A DNA stretch of 64,000 nt from Mesobacillus foraminis (GTDB lineage: Bacteria > Bacillota > Bacilli > Bacillales > Cytobacillaceae). The translations under genes were made by a program, and so were the position numbers. The stretch lies in NCBI RefSeq assembly GCF_004340465.1, contig NZ_SLVV01000012.1, forward strand, positions 148,465-212,464, read 5' to 3'. Below are positions 56,605 to 64,000 of the stretch, in pieces (the first letter of the stretch is position 1; each line of letters begins with the position of its first letter). The notes under the pieces are model-generated. The model worked only from the letters and a program-made list of their open reading frames with translations. It was not told the DNA's origin and did no database searches.

Positions 56605-57735
56605 CTAAAACCTTTTTGTATAGAAGTTTTCAGTATAATAGGGCTGGGATTTTGAGTTGAAGGCGACCCCGACGCCCAGCAGCTTAAAATTTTCTTTTAG
56701 TATGTTCTCTCGATGGCCTTTTGAATTCATTAATCCTTCATGTGCAAAAACACTGCTGGTTTGGCCGTAAGCAAGATTCTCTCCCGCAACGGAGAAAGAA
56801 ATGCCATCCTCTGCCATTCTGTCAAAGGGAGATTGTCCCTCCAGATTTGTATGATTAAAGTAATTGTTTTCTGCCATATCCAGGCTGTGACTGCGTGCTG
56901 TTTCCCTGACTGCTTCATCCCAGGCAAGGGATTGCAGCCCGTGCTGGACTCTGGCCGCATTCGTTAAATCAAACAACTGATACTCGAAGCCTGAAATTAG
57001 TGCGTTGCTTGCTTCTGTATAAAACTGCTGTCTCTCATTCTCAAGAGTGGTGCTGACCACTTGAATGGCTGTAACACTATTGTTTTTATGTTTATCATAA
57101 AAAATAGTGGTATAGCTGCCATCTAGTAAAAATATATCATAATCCCGTTCTTTTGGAAGCTGATAATAAACTAAACCTTTTTGGATTTTTTCCAGCGGCT
57201 CACCCATTTTGTCTAGAACATTCTCTTTTGGTGTGCCATAAGCTATGCCGTTCTTTGCTTTAATCAGATCCTGGTTGGAGTAAATTCCCGCAACTTTATT
57301 GTCCTGGTTGAAGGCAACCATCAGAAAGTTATGATAATGGTCATGATAGGTGTGCCATTCTGTCCCATACTCGTTATGGGTAGATCGTTTGGCGGAACCT
57401 AATTGTTCCTCTACCTCTGTTTTTGTCTCTCCAAGTTCAATATTGGCAATTGAAAAAGATTGATCAGTCGGTGTCTTTAGGTCAGGCTTTTCTATCTTGA
57501 TGGGCTGTTCGGGCTGCAGATCCTTTGGGACCGACTCAAGTGTCTGGGTAAACAAGTTTTTTAGCCGGGAAATTTCTTCAGTCAAACCAAGAAATTCTGG
57601 ATGCTCTTTTAAGGATTCCATTTCCGATTTCATTTTGTTAAGTACGGGCTGGTCTTCTAACCCGAGTTTATGTTCAATCACAGGCCATGCAGTATATAAA
57701 AGAAAACCGGCAATTAAAAGTAAAATAAACCTCAC
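56605..57735 (-). CDS. ylbC: CAP-domain protein, YlbC-like
   Basis: 376-residue protein with an N-terminal hydrophobic anchor (residues 2-18), a middle CAP-associated domain (about 95-240; IANIELGETKTEVEEQLG) and a C-terminal CAP/SCP domain (about 250-375; LFDLTNAARVQHGLQSLAWDEAV in parts, AENNYFNHTNLEGQSPFDRM, AGENLAYG, HRENIL). Bacillus YlbC has this arrangement; function unknown, presumed extracellular. The metal/active-site His residues of CAP proteins (HSLDMAENNYF, GHRENIL) are present. Start codon 57735. Confidence 0.88.
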   Translation of the reverse strand: MRFILLLIAGFLLYTAWPVIEHKLGLEDQPVLNKMKSEMESLKEHPEFLGLTEEISRLKNLFTQTLESVPKDLQPEQPIKIEKPDLKTPTDQSFSIANIELGETKTEVEEQLGSAKRSTHNEYGTEWHTYHDHYHNFLMVAFNQDNKVAGIYSNQDLIKAKNGIAYGTPKENVLDKMGEPLEKIQKGLVYYQLPKERDYDIFLLDGSYTTIFYDKHKNNSVTAIQVVSTTLENERQQFYTEASNALISGFEYQLFDLTNAARVQHGLQSLAWDEAVRETARSHSLDMAENNYFNHTNLEGQSPFDRMAEDGISFSVAGENLAYGQTSSVFAHEGLMNSKGHRENILKENFKLLGVGVAFNSKSQPYYTENFYTKRF

Positions 57736-57831
57736 TTTCGTCCCCGCCCTCTATAAAATTCTTATTTCCATCATACCCTTACACGGTTCACTGCAAAACA
57801 AAGAAATTGAACTTGCATAGCCGAAATGAAA

Positions 57832-57861
57832 AGAACAGGCAATTTTTTAATAGCCTGTTCT
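57832..57861 (-). terminator. Terminator of the luciferase-like monooxygenase gene
   Basis: AGAACAGGC / GCCTGTTCT 9-bp stem with a 12-nt loop; on the minus strand it is followed by TTTTC. Confidence 0.75.
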
Positions 57862-57871
57862 AACGTCAATT

Positions 57872-58912
57872 CTAACTGCAGCTAACGATACTGGAGATGA
57901 GTTCATACGACCTTACTCGTGCTTTATGGTCAAAGATTTGGGCATTTATCATGATTTCATCAGCTTGAGTTTCGTTCAGGAAAGCATGAAGCTTCTCCTC
58001 CACCTTTTTTGTGTCTCCTATAATAGATGAATTTAGCTGATTCTGAAGGATTGCTTTTTCGTAATCGCTCCATAGGTCATCCATGTTTTCAACCGGGGGC
58101 TGCAAAGGAACAGGTTTATTCCGCACCAGGTTCAAAAATTGCTGCTGCATGGAAGTTGCCAGCCTTTGTGCTTCGAGGCTGCTGTCAGCAGCTATGACAT
58201 TTATTCCTACCATCACATAGGGCTCAGAAAGAACTTCGGATGGACTGAAATTCTCACGATAAATCGAGAGAGCAGGCAGCGTGTTTTCAGGTGAGAAGTG
58301 ACTTGCAAAAGCAAAAGGCAGGCCTAGCTGGCCGGCAAGCTTTGCGCTGAAACCGCTTGAACCCAGAAGCCAGATTGGAATGTCCAGACCTTCTCCAGGT
58401 ATGGCCCTGACATGTTTCCTGCCATCCTCCAACGCAGGGGAGAAATAAGACCTAAGCTCTTTTAACTGTTCAGGAAAATCCTGGCCGTCACTTCTGCTTT
58501 CCCTTCGCAATGCATAGGCTGTCAATTGGTCAGTACCGGGAGCCCGCCCCAACCCTAAATCAATCCGGCCGGGGAAAAGAGATTCAAGCGTGCCGAATTG
58601 TTCTGCTATGACCAGCGGCGAATGGTTAGGAAGCATGATTCCCCCGGATCCGACTCTTATAGTTGAAGTTCCCGCGGCAACATGCCCAATGACGATAGAA
58701 GTGGCGGAACTAGCGATGCCAGGCATGTTATGGTGTTCGGCAAGCCAGTAGCGGTGGTACCCTAATTTTTCCGCATTTTGTGCCAAATCCAATGTATTTC
58801 TGTATGAATCGGATGCTGTCCCGCCTTTTATGATAGGGGACAGATCGAGAACTGATAATTTAATGTCCTTTAGATGTTTTTCTATTCGATTGCCTTTATT
58901 GTTGTCTGACAT
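57872..58912 (-). CDS. Luciferase-like (LLM class) flavin-dependent oxidoreductase
   Basis: 346-residue cytoplasmic TIM-barrel protein of the bacterial luciferase-like family: [67 protein letters not shown] (FMN-phosphate region) and [12 protein letters not shown] 58912 is preceded by AAAAAGGTGG at suitable spacing; GTG 58921 overlaps that site and is rejected. Substrate unknown. A single-gene unit outside the pectin locus. Confidence 0.9.
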   Translation of the reverse strand: MSDNNKGNRIEKHLKDIKLSVLDLSPIIKGGTASDSYRNTLDLAQNAEKLGYHRYWLAEHHNMPGIASSATSIVIGHVAAGTSTIRVGSGGIMLPNHSPLVIAEQFGTLESLFPGRIDLGLGRAPGTDQLTAYALRRESRSDGQDFPEQLKELRSYFSPALEDGRKHVRAIPGEGLDIPIWLLGSSGFSAKLAGQLGLPFAFASHFSPENTLPALSIYRENFSPSEVLSEPYVMVGINVIAADSSLEAQRLATSMQQQFLNLVRNKPVPLQPPVENMDDLWSDYEKAILQNQLNSSIIGDTKKVEEKLHAFLNETQADEIMINAQIFDHKARVRSYELISSIVSCS

Positions 58913-59273
58913 TTTATCCACCTTTTTATAGTGTTATTGATGAGACTTGGGAAGTATACCTAAGATATTCTAACAGTGATTCTCAAATGGACAAAATAAA
59001 TTGATTCCGGTAAAAAACTCTTGTAGGCTGATTCTTTCATTACAATATAAAGGGCTGATTAAGATGTTTTGTTTGGGATCAACTGTTTGAGAACCTCTAA
59101 CTTTTCGGCGCAAACTGTTTCTCATCAACTAGCCGATTGATTTTTTATTTGCAGCCATGCCTGCATATGTGATGAAATTCACAAAATGTTCATCATTGCA
59201 CACTAGGAAAAAAGGATTACTAATGTATATTAATACTATGGTTATGTTGTTATATCAACAAGGAGGACTACGC
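58913..59273 (+). other. Intergenic region between divergent genes
   Basis: About 360 bases with no supported gene. AT-rich; it must hold the promoters of the two divergent genes, but no -35/-10 pair stands out. The in-frame extension upstream of 59274 has no ribosome binding site. Confidence 0.5.
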
Positions 59274-60278
59274 ATGAAGAAATTTCGATTACTTTTTCCC
59301 ATATTGATCTTAATAGGACTTATTATGACGCCTTTTATAACGGAAGCTCATGTGAAATGGTTCACAGAGGTGGCTCCAAAAAAAGAGGCTATTGAAAATA
59401 TTCTATCTCCATTATTTATGTCACTGGCTCTGGCTGCAGCAATTGTTTTGGGGGTCCTGACTCTTATCATTCCCAAAACGGCTGACTGGAAATTTATCCG
59501 GGAATGGGATAGTAAGCTATCTGGATTAAGAAAATACTCCAGATTTATTCTTAAATATGGAACGGCAGCTGCAATACTTATTCAAGTAACAAATGGTACG
59601 CTGTTCGCACCTGAACTTCACATTCAACATGATGCTGCAGTTATATTAGCATGGATAACAATTGGATTATTATTGGTTCCACATCACATTGCCACCAAAG
59701 CAGGTGCACTTACTTTACTTGGATTATTCATTTATATAACAACCCAGCATGGAGTGTTCTATATGCTGGATTACGGCTTTTACGTAGCAATCATTGGAGT
59801 TCTGCTCGCGGGGAACACCAGGTTTGAAAATATGGGCTTTCCATTTTTATATTTAGGAACTGGCCTATCCCTTTGCTGGGTAGCGGTAGAAAAATGGGTA
59901 TTTCCTAGTATGTCCTTGGACATCGTAGTAAATCATCATGTGCCAACATTTGGATTCGCTCCTGGGGCTTTTATTGTAATGGCTGCATTTATCGAATTTG
60001 TGGTGGGCTATTTACTAGTAGTGGGAATATTAAACAGGGTACTGGGGATGGTTGTCACCTTAATTTTTGTCTCAACCACTATGTTATTTGGTTTCACCGA
60101 GATTATTGGACATTTCATGGTTCATATCGTCCTTATTATTTTTATCATTGAAGGGGTATCTTTTTATAATCCTCCAATTAAAATGCACAAGACTAAAGTC
60201 GACCAATTTATCTTTGTATTTCTAAATTTTTTGTTCGTACTTGGAACTTTTATTTTGATTTACTACCGGTTTGCCTAA
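59274..60278 (+). CDS. Multi-pass membrane protein of unknown function
   Basis: 334 residues with about nine hydrophobic segments. A signal-like first segment ends at FITEAHVKWFTEVAP, so an AHVKWF motif would lie at the outer face; there is a run of His residues (HHIATK, NHHVP) in later loops. Some related proteins are annotated DoxX-like, but the match is not firm. ATG 59274 has AGGAGGA 8 bases upstream; the earlier in-frame ATGs lack one. No function is claimed. Confidence 0.75.
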   Translation: MKKFRLLFPILILIGLIMTPFITEAHVKWFTEVAPKKEAIENILSPLFMSLALAAAIVLGVLTLIIPKTADWKFIREWDSKLSGLRKYSRFILKYGTAAAILIQVTNGTLFAPELHIQHDAAVILAWITIGLLLVPHHIATKAGALTLLGLFIYITTQHGVFYMLDYGFYVAIIGVLLAGNTRFENMGFPFLYLGTGLSLCWVAVEKWVFPSMSLDIVVNHHVPTFGFAPGAFIVMAAFIEFVVGYLLVVGILNRVLGMVVTLIFVSTTMLFGFTEIIGHFMVHIVLIIFIIEGVSFYNPPIKMHKTKVDQFIFVFLNFLFVLGTFILIYYRFA

Positions 60279-60291
60279 TGGAGCAAATAAA

Positions 60292-60332
60292 AGAGCCTGA
60301 AGAATGGGATCAAACTTTCTTTTTCAGGCTCT
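60292..60332 (+). terminator. Bidirectional terminator between converging genes
   Basis: AGAGCCTGAA / TTCAGGCTCT 10-bp stem, with A-rich and T-rich flanks inside a 21-nt loop. Confidence 0.7.
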
Positions 60333-60337
60333 GTACA

Positions 60338-60517
60338 TTATGCTGTCGTTAGCTGTAGTTCCTCTTCAAAAAAGAATGTGCCGGGATGCTGTTTGACAAC
60401 GTAAGAATATCTTTTCATGTTTTTAACGTATTCCCATTTCATAATAGTGACTAACTCTCCCGTAGCTTTAATTTGCACAGACTCACCATATTGAAATTGA
60501 TTTTTGGATGATTTCAA
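60338..60517 (-). CDS. Small hypothetical protein
   Basis: 59 residues, reading KSSKNQFQYGESVQIKA at the start, then GELVTIMKWEYVKNMKRYSYVV and KQHPGTFFFEEEL: a compact beta-rich, SH3-like pattern. TTG 60517 is preferred because AAAGGGAG lies 8 bases upstream; GTG 60526 would overlap it. No known family is recognised. Ends at the shared terminator with the membrane protein gene. Confidence 0.65.
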   Translation of the reverse strand: MKSSKNQFQYGESVQIKATGELVTIMKWEYVKNMKRYSYVVKQHPGTFFFEEELQLTTA

Positions 60518-60964
60518 AGTGGGCACTCCCTTTCATATTCACTCTTATCATAACACAACCTAATGATCATGTTATTAAAATTATAGAAGTGGCGATTTAT
60601 GTACATGCGTTTCGACGATGAAAAGTGCCGAGTGAAGATAAAAAAACATTTTTGACAAAGGGAGCATAAAAACAGAAGATCTTGAAAAAATATAAATATC
60701 CCCGGCACAAAGTATTGGTGTAAGTCTAGCGTAGAGGCTTGAGTACTGAAGGTTTGATTAAGCTCGTCCAAACATCAAGATAAAATTAGGAACAATAATT
60801 TCATTCTGGTTGGACTTGCTTAATCTTTCAAATTCTGTTATTCTATAGAAGACTTATTTTTGTTCGGTATGTAAGGGAAGAACAAATATTGGTTTTCGCC
60901 TGATACGCTAAAGAGCAAGAATAGTAATAAAAATGTGTGCTTGGCACACTAGGAGGCAACAAAA
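60518..60964 (+). promoter_or_regulatory. Upstream region and long leader of the cold-shock gene
   Basis: No supported gene. A promoter candidate is TTGCTT (60816-60821), 17 bp, TATTCT (60839-60844), which would give a leader of about 115 bases, the long untranslated leader usual for csp genes. AGGAGGC lies 8 bases before the ATG. Confidence 0.5.
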
Positions 60965-61165
60965 ATGGAAAATGGTAAAGTAAAATGGTTTAACGCAGAA
61001 AAAGGATTTGGATTTATCGAGCGCGAAGGCGGAGATGACGTATTTGTTCATTTCTCAGCTATTCAAGGCGAAGGCTTCAAGACTCTTGAAGAAGGCCAAG
61101 AAGTTACTTTTGACGTTGAGCAAGGAGCTCGTGGACCACAAGCTGCTAACGTTCGCAAAAACTAA
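60965..61165 (+). CDS. cspD: Cold-shock protein (CspB/CspD-like RNA chaperone)
   Basis: 66-residue five-stranded OB-fold protein binding single-stranded [22 protein letters not shown] (RNP1 within KGFGFI, residues 13-18) and DVFVHFSAI (RNP2) are intact. Codon use is strongly biased, as in highly expressed genes. The exact paralogue (cspB, C or D) is uncertain. Followed by a clear terminator. Confidence 0.95.
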   Translation: MENGKVKWFNAEKGFGFIEREGGDDVFVHFSAIQGEGFKTLEEGQEVTFDVEQGARGPQAANVRKN

Positions 61166-61185
61166 TTTCAATCATGAAATTACAA

Positions 61186-61215
61186 ACAGACTCATTTTTA
61201 ATGGGTCTGTTTTTT
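61186..61215 (+). terminator. Terminator after the cold-shock gene
   Basis: ACAGACTCAT / ATGGGTCTGT (one G-T pair), 5-nt loop, then TTTTTATT. Confidence 0.88.
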
Positions 61216-61402
61216 ATTTATCCAGGAAAGTAAATGGTAAATTTAAGTATAGCATAATAAAAGGTGGAAAATTGTATTAGAACAAATGAAATAGGATTTT
61301 GCTCAAAGTGTTCGTTGGTAACTGACTTGCTATGGAACCAGCGGACCATTTGGGCATATAACAGGAATGTTGCTGCCTAAGTAGGTATAGATATCGTATA
61401 TT

Positions 61403-61430
61403 AAAAAAACTGCGGAAATTGCTGCCGCAG
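61403..61430 (-). terminator. Second minus-strand terminator downstream of tRNA-Ala
   Basis: CTGCGG / CCGCAG stem followed on the minus strand by seven T. It backs up the terminator at 61444. Confidence 0.7.
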
Positions 61431-61443
61431 ATTCTGTACAAAT

Positions 61444-61472
61444 AAAAAACCTTGCTGTAAAAGCAAGGTTTT
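61444..61472 (-). terminator. Terminator of tRNA-Ala gene
   Basis: AAAACCTTGCT / AGCAAGGTTTT stem with a T-run on the minus strand, directly after the tRNA 3' end. Confidence 0.85.
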
Positions 61473-61476
61473 AGGA

Positions 61477-61550
<74 letters not shown>

Positions 61551-61629
61551 TAATTTCATTGGGTACAAGAAAAATTATAGCCGCTAAAGGAGAGAGTTGC
61601 AAGTGTTATTTTGAAAAAATATAAAAAAA

Positions 61630-62328
61630 TTATAGTCCTTCTATTTTTACCCTTTTTATTTCTTTGATAGCAGAAACTGTTTCGTAAACATCGGTTGTTT
61701 CTCTTCGGTTGTTTACTGCCACCACAAGTTGAACATGCTGGTCTCCTTCTTCAAGATCTTTGATTCTTATCTTGTTTATAGAAATTTTCTCTCCTTTAAT
61801 CTTTGACAGTACCTCCGCTATTCCTTTCTTATTCTTAACGTGGAATTCCAGCAGTAGTTCTTTTTCTCTCAGCTGTCTTGGTCCAATTAAACTCATAAAA
61901 TAAGGCATCACCTCAACGCTGAAGATCAGCAGAGCAACTCCGGCTATCGCTTCCATGTAGAACCCAGCGCCTACTGCTATGCCGATGCCTGCCGCTCCCC
62001 AAATCATCGCTGCAGTAGTTAATCCTGAAATGGTGTCATTTCCTCTTCGCAAAATAACTCCTGCCCCCAGAAATCCGATCCCTGATACAATCTGCGCGGC
62101 TAAACGGAGCGGGTCCATTGTGATGTTTACATCTTTGTCTCCCGGAAACATATAGGCGGATTCGCTTGAGACAATAGTTAAAAGGCAGCTGACAATGCTG
62201 ATGACCAGACTTGTTTTCAAGCCGACGGGCTTACGTTTAAGCTCCCGTTCAAGGCCGATGATCAGACCGAGGAAAGCAGACAAACCTAAACGAATTAATA
62301 TTTCAGAGTCAATAGTGTGTATAATCAT
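61630..62328 (-). CDS. MgtC/SapB family membrane protein
   Basis: 232 residues: about four membrane segments in the first 150 residues with the family signature LGLIIGLERELKRKPVGLKT (residues 18-37) and GIGFLGAGVILRRG, then a C-terminal ACT-like regulatory domain (about 155-232). Family members act in Mg2+/acid adaptation or membrane-protein regulation; the role here is unknown. ATG 62328 follows GGGTGGGA; the frame continues upstream across the intergenic region and overlaps the next gene, which is not credible. Confidence 0.9.
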   Translation of the reverse strand: MIIHTIDSEILIRLGLSAFLGLIIGLERELKRKPVGLKTSLVISIVSCLLTIVSSESAYMFPGDKDVNITMDPLRLAAQIVSGIGFLGAGVILRRGNDTISGLTTAAMIWGAAGIGIAVGAGFYMEAIAGVALLIFSVEVMPYFMSLIGPRQLREKELLLEFHVKNKKGIAEVLSKIKGEKISINKIRIKDLEEGDQHVQLVVAVNNRRETTDVYETVSAIKEIKRVKIEGL

Positions 62329-62452
62329 TATATTCCCACCCTGCAAGAAGACGTAAGTAGCATAAAAAATAATAAATATTAAAAATTTCCGACTTTCTTT
62401 ATAAAATAGTATACACTTTCTATTAGTAGAAAATGGACTAGGAGAAGAAAAT

Positions 62453-63361
62453 ATGGAAAAACCCAACATCAACCCCGCTCTAGTACTGGCAATAGGAGTG
62501 GCAGCAGTGTCTACTTCTGCGATTTTGGTGAAAGTATCGACAGCCCCCGCTGAAGTGATTGCTTTTTACCGCCTGCTTTTTTCTGTACTAATCATGCTTC
62601 CGTTTTTTATTCTAAAATATGTTTCAGAGCTAAAACATATTACGAAACAAGACTGGTCATTATCAATTGTTTCAGGAATCTTTTTGGCTTTTCACTTTAT
62701 CCTCTGGTTTGAGTCTTTAAACCTCACATCAGTGGCGAGCTCGACTGTACTAGTTACATTACAGCCGTTATTTGCTTTTCTGGGGACCTATTTATTTTTT
62801 AAAGAGCGCTTCTCAGTAAAAGCCTTATTTGCCGGCGGGGTTGCCATAACAGGTAGCGTAATTATCAGCTGGGGTGATTTCAGAATCAGCGGGTCGGCAT
62901 TTATGGGGGATATACTAGCCCTGGTTGCCTGCGCCCTTATTACCATTTATTTGATGTTTGGCCAATCGGTTCGAAAGCGTGTTTCGCTGGTTGCCTATAC
63001 CTTCATTGTATATGCCGTCAGCACCGTAACTCTTTTCATTTATGTCCTTTTTTCAGGAGAAGCGTTACATCCGTATCCGCCCAGTGATTGGTTATATTTC
63101 CTGCTGCTCGCATTGATTCCAACTCTGCTTGGACACACTCTCTTGAATTGGTCTGTTAAATGGCTGAGTACTTCAACCATATCAGTTGCCATCCTTTTCG
63201 AGCCTGTAGGTGCCACCATACTGGCATATTATTTAATTGGAGAAAAGGTGTTATGGACCCAGGTTATTGGAGGGTTGATTGTCATGGCGGGAATTAGCGC
63301 CTTTTTACTTGATAAGCGGATGGCAGCAATAAGATTGCAAAAGGAGAATCCCCTTCAATGA
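62453..63361 (+). CDS. EamA/DMT family transporter
   Basis: 302-residue membrane protein with ten predicted segments arranged as two EamA repeats (about 8-145 and 157-292). Repeat ends: ILVTLQPLFAFLGTYLFFKERFS-like in TVLVTLQPLFAFLG, and SVAILFEPVGATILAYYLIGEK. Drug/metabolite exporter superfamily; substrate unknown. ATG 62453 follows AGGAGAAGA. Divergent from the MgtC-like gene. Confidence 0.92.
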   Translation: MEKPNINPALVLAIGVAAVSTSAILVKVSTAPAEVIAFYRLLFSVLIMLPFFILKYVSELKHITKQDWSLSIVSGIFLAFHFILWFESLNLTSVASSTVLVTLQPLFAFLGTYLFFKERFSVKALFAGGVAITGSVIISWGDFRISGSAFMGDILALVACALITIYLMFGQSVRKRVSLVAYTFIVYAVSTVTLFIYVLFSGEALHPYPPSDWLYFLLLALIPTLLGHTLLNWSVKWLSTSTISVAILFEPVGATILAYYLIGEKVLWTQVIGGLIVMAGISAFLLDKRMAAIRLQKENPLQ

Positions 63362-63369
63362 AGGGGATT

Positions 63370-63550
63370 CTACATAAATGTATAAGTAAAGCCGGAAAAT
63401 ATAAATGCGCAAATTACCGAAAAAATAAATGTCCCCCCGTTTACTTTTCCTTCCGTGTTCACGAGCTTAATTCCTTCTATATATGAAAAGGCGAATAAGA
63501 ATACAGCCATAATAAAAGAAAGGTATTGGGCAAAGAGTTCGATTTTTCAT
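63370..63550 (-). CDS. Small two-segment membrane protein with a start-region frame anomaly
   Basis: On the minus strand a frame of 57 codons reads IELFAQYLSFIMAVFLFAFS, then YIEGIKLVNTEGKVNGG and FIFSVICAFIFSGFTYTFM, ending at TAG 63370: two hydrophobic segments around a short charged loop. A good ribosome binding site (TTGGAGGG) precedes ATG 63550, but that ATG is one base out of frame, because five A follow it (ATGAAAAATCG). With four A it would begin M-K-I-E-L-F. A homopolymer error or a genuine frameshift is likely; an ATC start at 63543 is a less likely option. Confidence 0.5.
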
Positions 63551-63760
63551 CCCTCCAAATTCACCGTGCTTGTCTAAGACAATTTATGTTCCGGGTTATT
63601 AGAATATACATATACCTTTTTGTCTTATGAATAGATTTAATACAGCAATAAGTTATATTGCAAACATGCTTGGTCCATGGTATATTAAAAATTCCTTTTA
63701 AAGAGGAAAGGGCATCAGAAAAGTTAGACATCAAAAAAAGAAGAATTTTATCGAATGGTG

Positions 63761-63789
63761 TTGACACTGTTTTGTCTGCATGTTATAGT
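63761..63789 (+). promoter_or_regulatory. rRNA operon promoter
   Basis: Consensus -35 TTGACA (63761-63766), 17 bp, TATAGT (63784-63789). It lies about 200 bases before the expected 16S start, typical for Bacillus rrn operons. The 210 bases before it (63551-63760) hold no supported gene. Confidence 0.8.
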
Positions 63790-63825
63790 AATAAAGTCGC
63801 CTCGGGGCGATGGGTATTAAAGAGT

Positions 63826-63840
63826 TGTTCTTTGAAAACT
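63826..63840 (+). promoter_or_regulatory. rRNA leader boxA-like antitermination element
   Basis: TGTTCTTTGAAAACT closely resembles the boxA element of Bacillus rRNA leaders, where Nus factors assemble. Confidence 0.7.
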
Positions 63841-63907
63841 AAACAAACAAGCGTCAACAAACAATAAAACTTAGTGATTTCAAATCACTAGCCAACGTTT
63901 TTTCTAG

Positions 63908-63970
63908 TAAGGATCGTCGACTAAGAACGCCACATCCTGTGGCAACATCGACGTCAGCGCATCCTTGCGC
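63908..63970 (+). other. Nested hairpin cluster in the rRNA leader
   Basis: CGTCGA (63915) pairs with TCGACG (63948) around an inner GCCACA-TCC-TGTGGC hairpin (63929-63943); next to it is GCGCA-TCCT-TGCGC (63957-63970). AAGGAT (63908) can alternatively pair with ATCCTT (63961). Probably a processing or folding signal for pre-16S rRNA. Confidence 0.55.
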
Positions 63971-63991
63971 AAGTGAGCTTAACTCATACTC

Positions 63992-64000
63992 TTTATTGGA
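63992..64000 (+). rRNA. Expected 5' end of 16S rRNA (cut by window edge)
   Basis: TTTATTGGA matches the first bases of Bacillus 16S rRNA, which continue GAGTTTGATCC outside the window. Supported by the upstream promoter and boxA rather than by its own length. Confidence 0.5.

Noticed and set aside
60514..60771. Minus-strand frame of 85 codons upstream of the cold-shock gene
   Set aside because: Low-complexity, no ribosome binding site, and overlaps the better supported small gene at 60338-60517.
63561..63867. Short frames on both strands across the rRNA promoter region
   Set aside because: They overlap each other and the rrn promoter and leader; no start signals.

Overview
The window is low-GC Gram-positive chromosome. 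Bacillaceae is the best fit: strong AGGAGG ribosome binding sites with GTG/TTG starts, lipobox binding proteins, YesM/YesN-type two-component pairs, CcpA cre boxes, and an exuR-uxaB-uxaA gene order like that of Bacillus subtilis. About 56 kb (1-56,200) is one accessory locus for pectin and rhamnogalacturonan-I use. The remaining 8 kb is ordinary chromosome leading into an rRNA operon at the right edge.

Layout. 1-7,220: end of a sugar ABC importer (two permeases, binding protein), a DUF624 protein, a GH1 glycosidase and two Gfo/Idh/MocA oxidoreductases, the second broken by a 1-base frameshift. 7,290-13,160: a second ABC importer with a GH105 hydrolase and a secreted PL1 pectate lyase. 13,281-17,599: YesM/YesN-type pair 1 and a flippase-like membrane protein. 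17,600-23,730: exuR, uxaB, uxaA, GH43, a third oxidoreductase. 23,740-31,770: YesM/YesN-type pair 2, an orphan binding protein, and a membrane-bound AraC-type regulator. 32,003-38,464: DUF624 (YesL-like), GH42, oligogalacturonate lyase, YetA/PL26-like protein. 38,538-45,240: lplABC-like importer, CE12 acetylesterase, second GH42. 45,247-51,613: IclR regulator, second GH105, TRAP transporter dctPQM, DeoR regulator, rhamnose mutarotase. 51,709-56,200: kdgA, kdgK, kduI, kduD and a TIM-barrel isomerase. 56,235-64,000: small membrane proteins, YlbC-like CAP protein, luciferase-like monooxygenase, cold-shock protein, tRNA-Ala(GGC), MgtC-like protein, EamA transporter, and the promoter and leader of an rRNA operon.

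How it works together (inference from known families). Secreted pectate lyase cuts pectate. ABC importers, which have no ATPase gene here and so probably use a shared MsmX-type ATPase, and the TRAP system bring in oligomers and monomers. CE12, YetA, GH105, GH42 and GH43 trim rhamnogalacturonan and its galactan/arabinan side chains. Ogl, KduI and KduD take unsaturated galacturonides, and UxaB and UxaA take tagaturonate, to 2-keto-3-deoxygluconate; KdgK and KdgA finish to pyruvate and glyceraldehyde-3-phosphate. UxaC, a rhamnogalacturonan endolyase and the rhamnose isomerase/kinase/aldolase are not in the window.

The most interesting signal is regulatory. Four promoters (23.8, 27.6, 43.1 and 46.2 kb) share tandem 16-base T-tract elements spaced exactly 21 bp. 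A fifth (7.3 kb) has a different repeat at the same 21-bp spacing. In all five the last repeat ends about 22 bp before a TACAAT/TACACT/TAAAAT -10 box. This looks like two paralogous YesN-type regulons that can be read straight from the DNA. Separate candidate operators for ExuR (17.66 and 18.72 kb) and the IclR regulator (46.07 and 51.75 kb), plus several cre boxes, complete the circuit.
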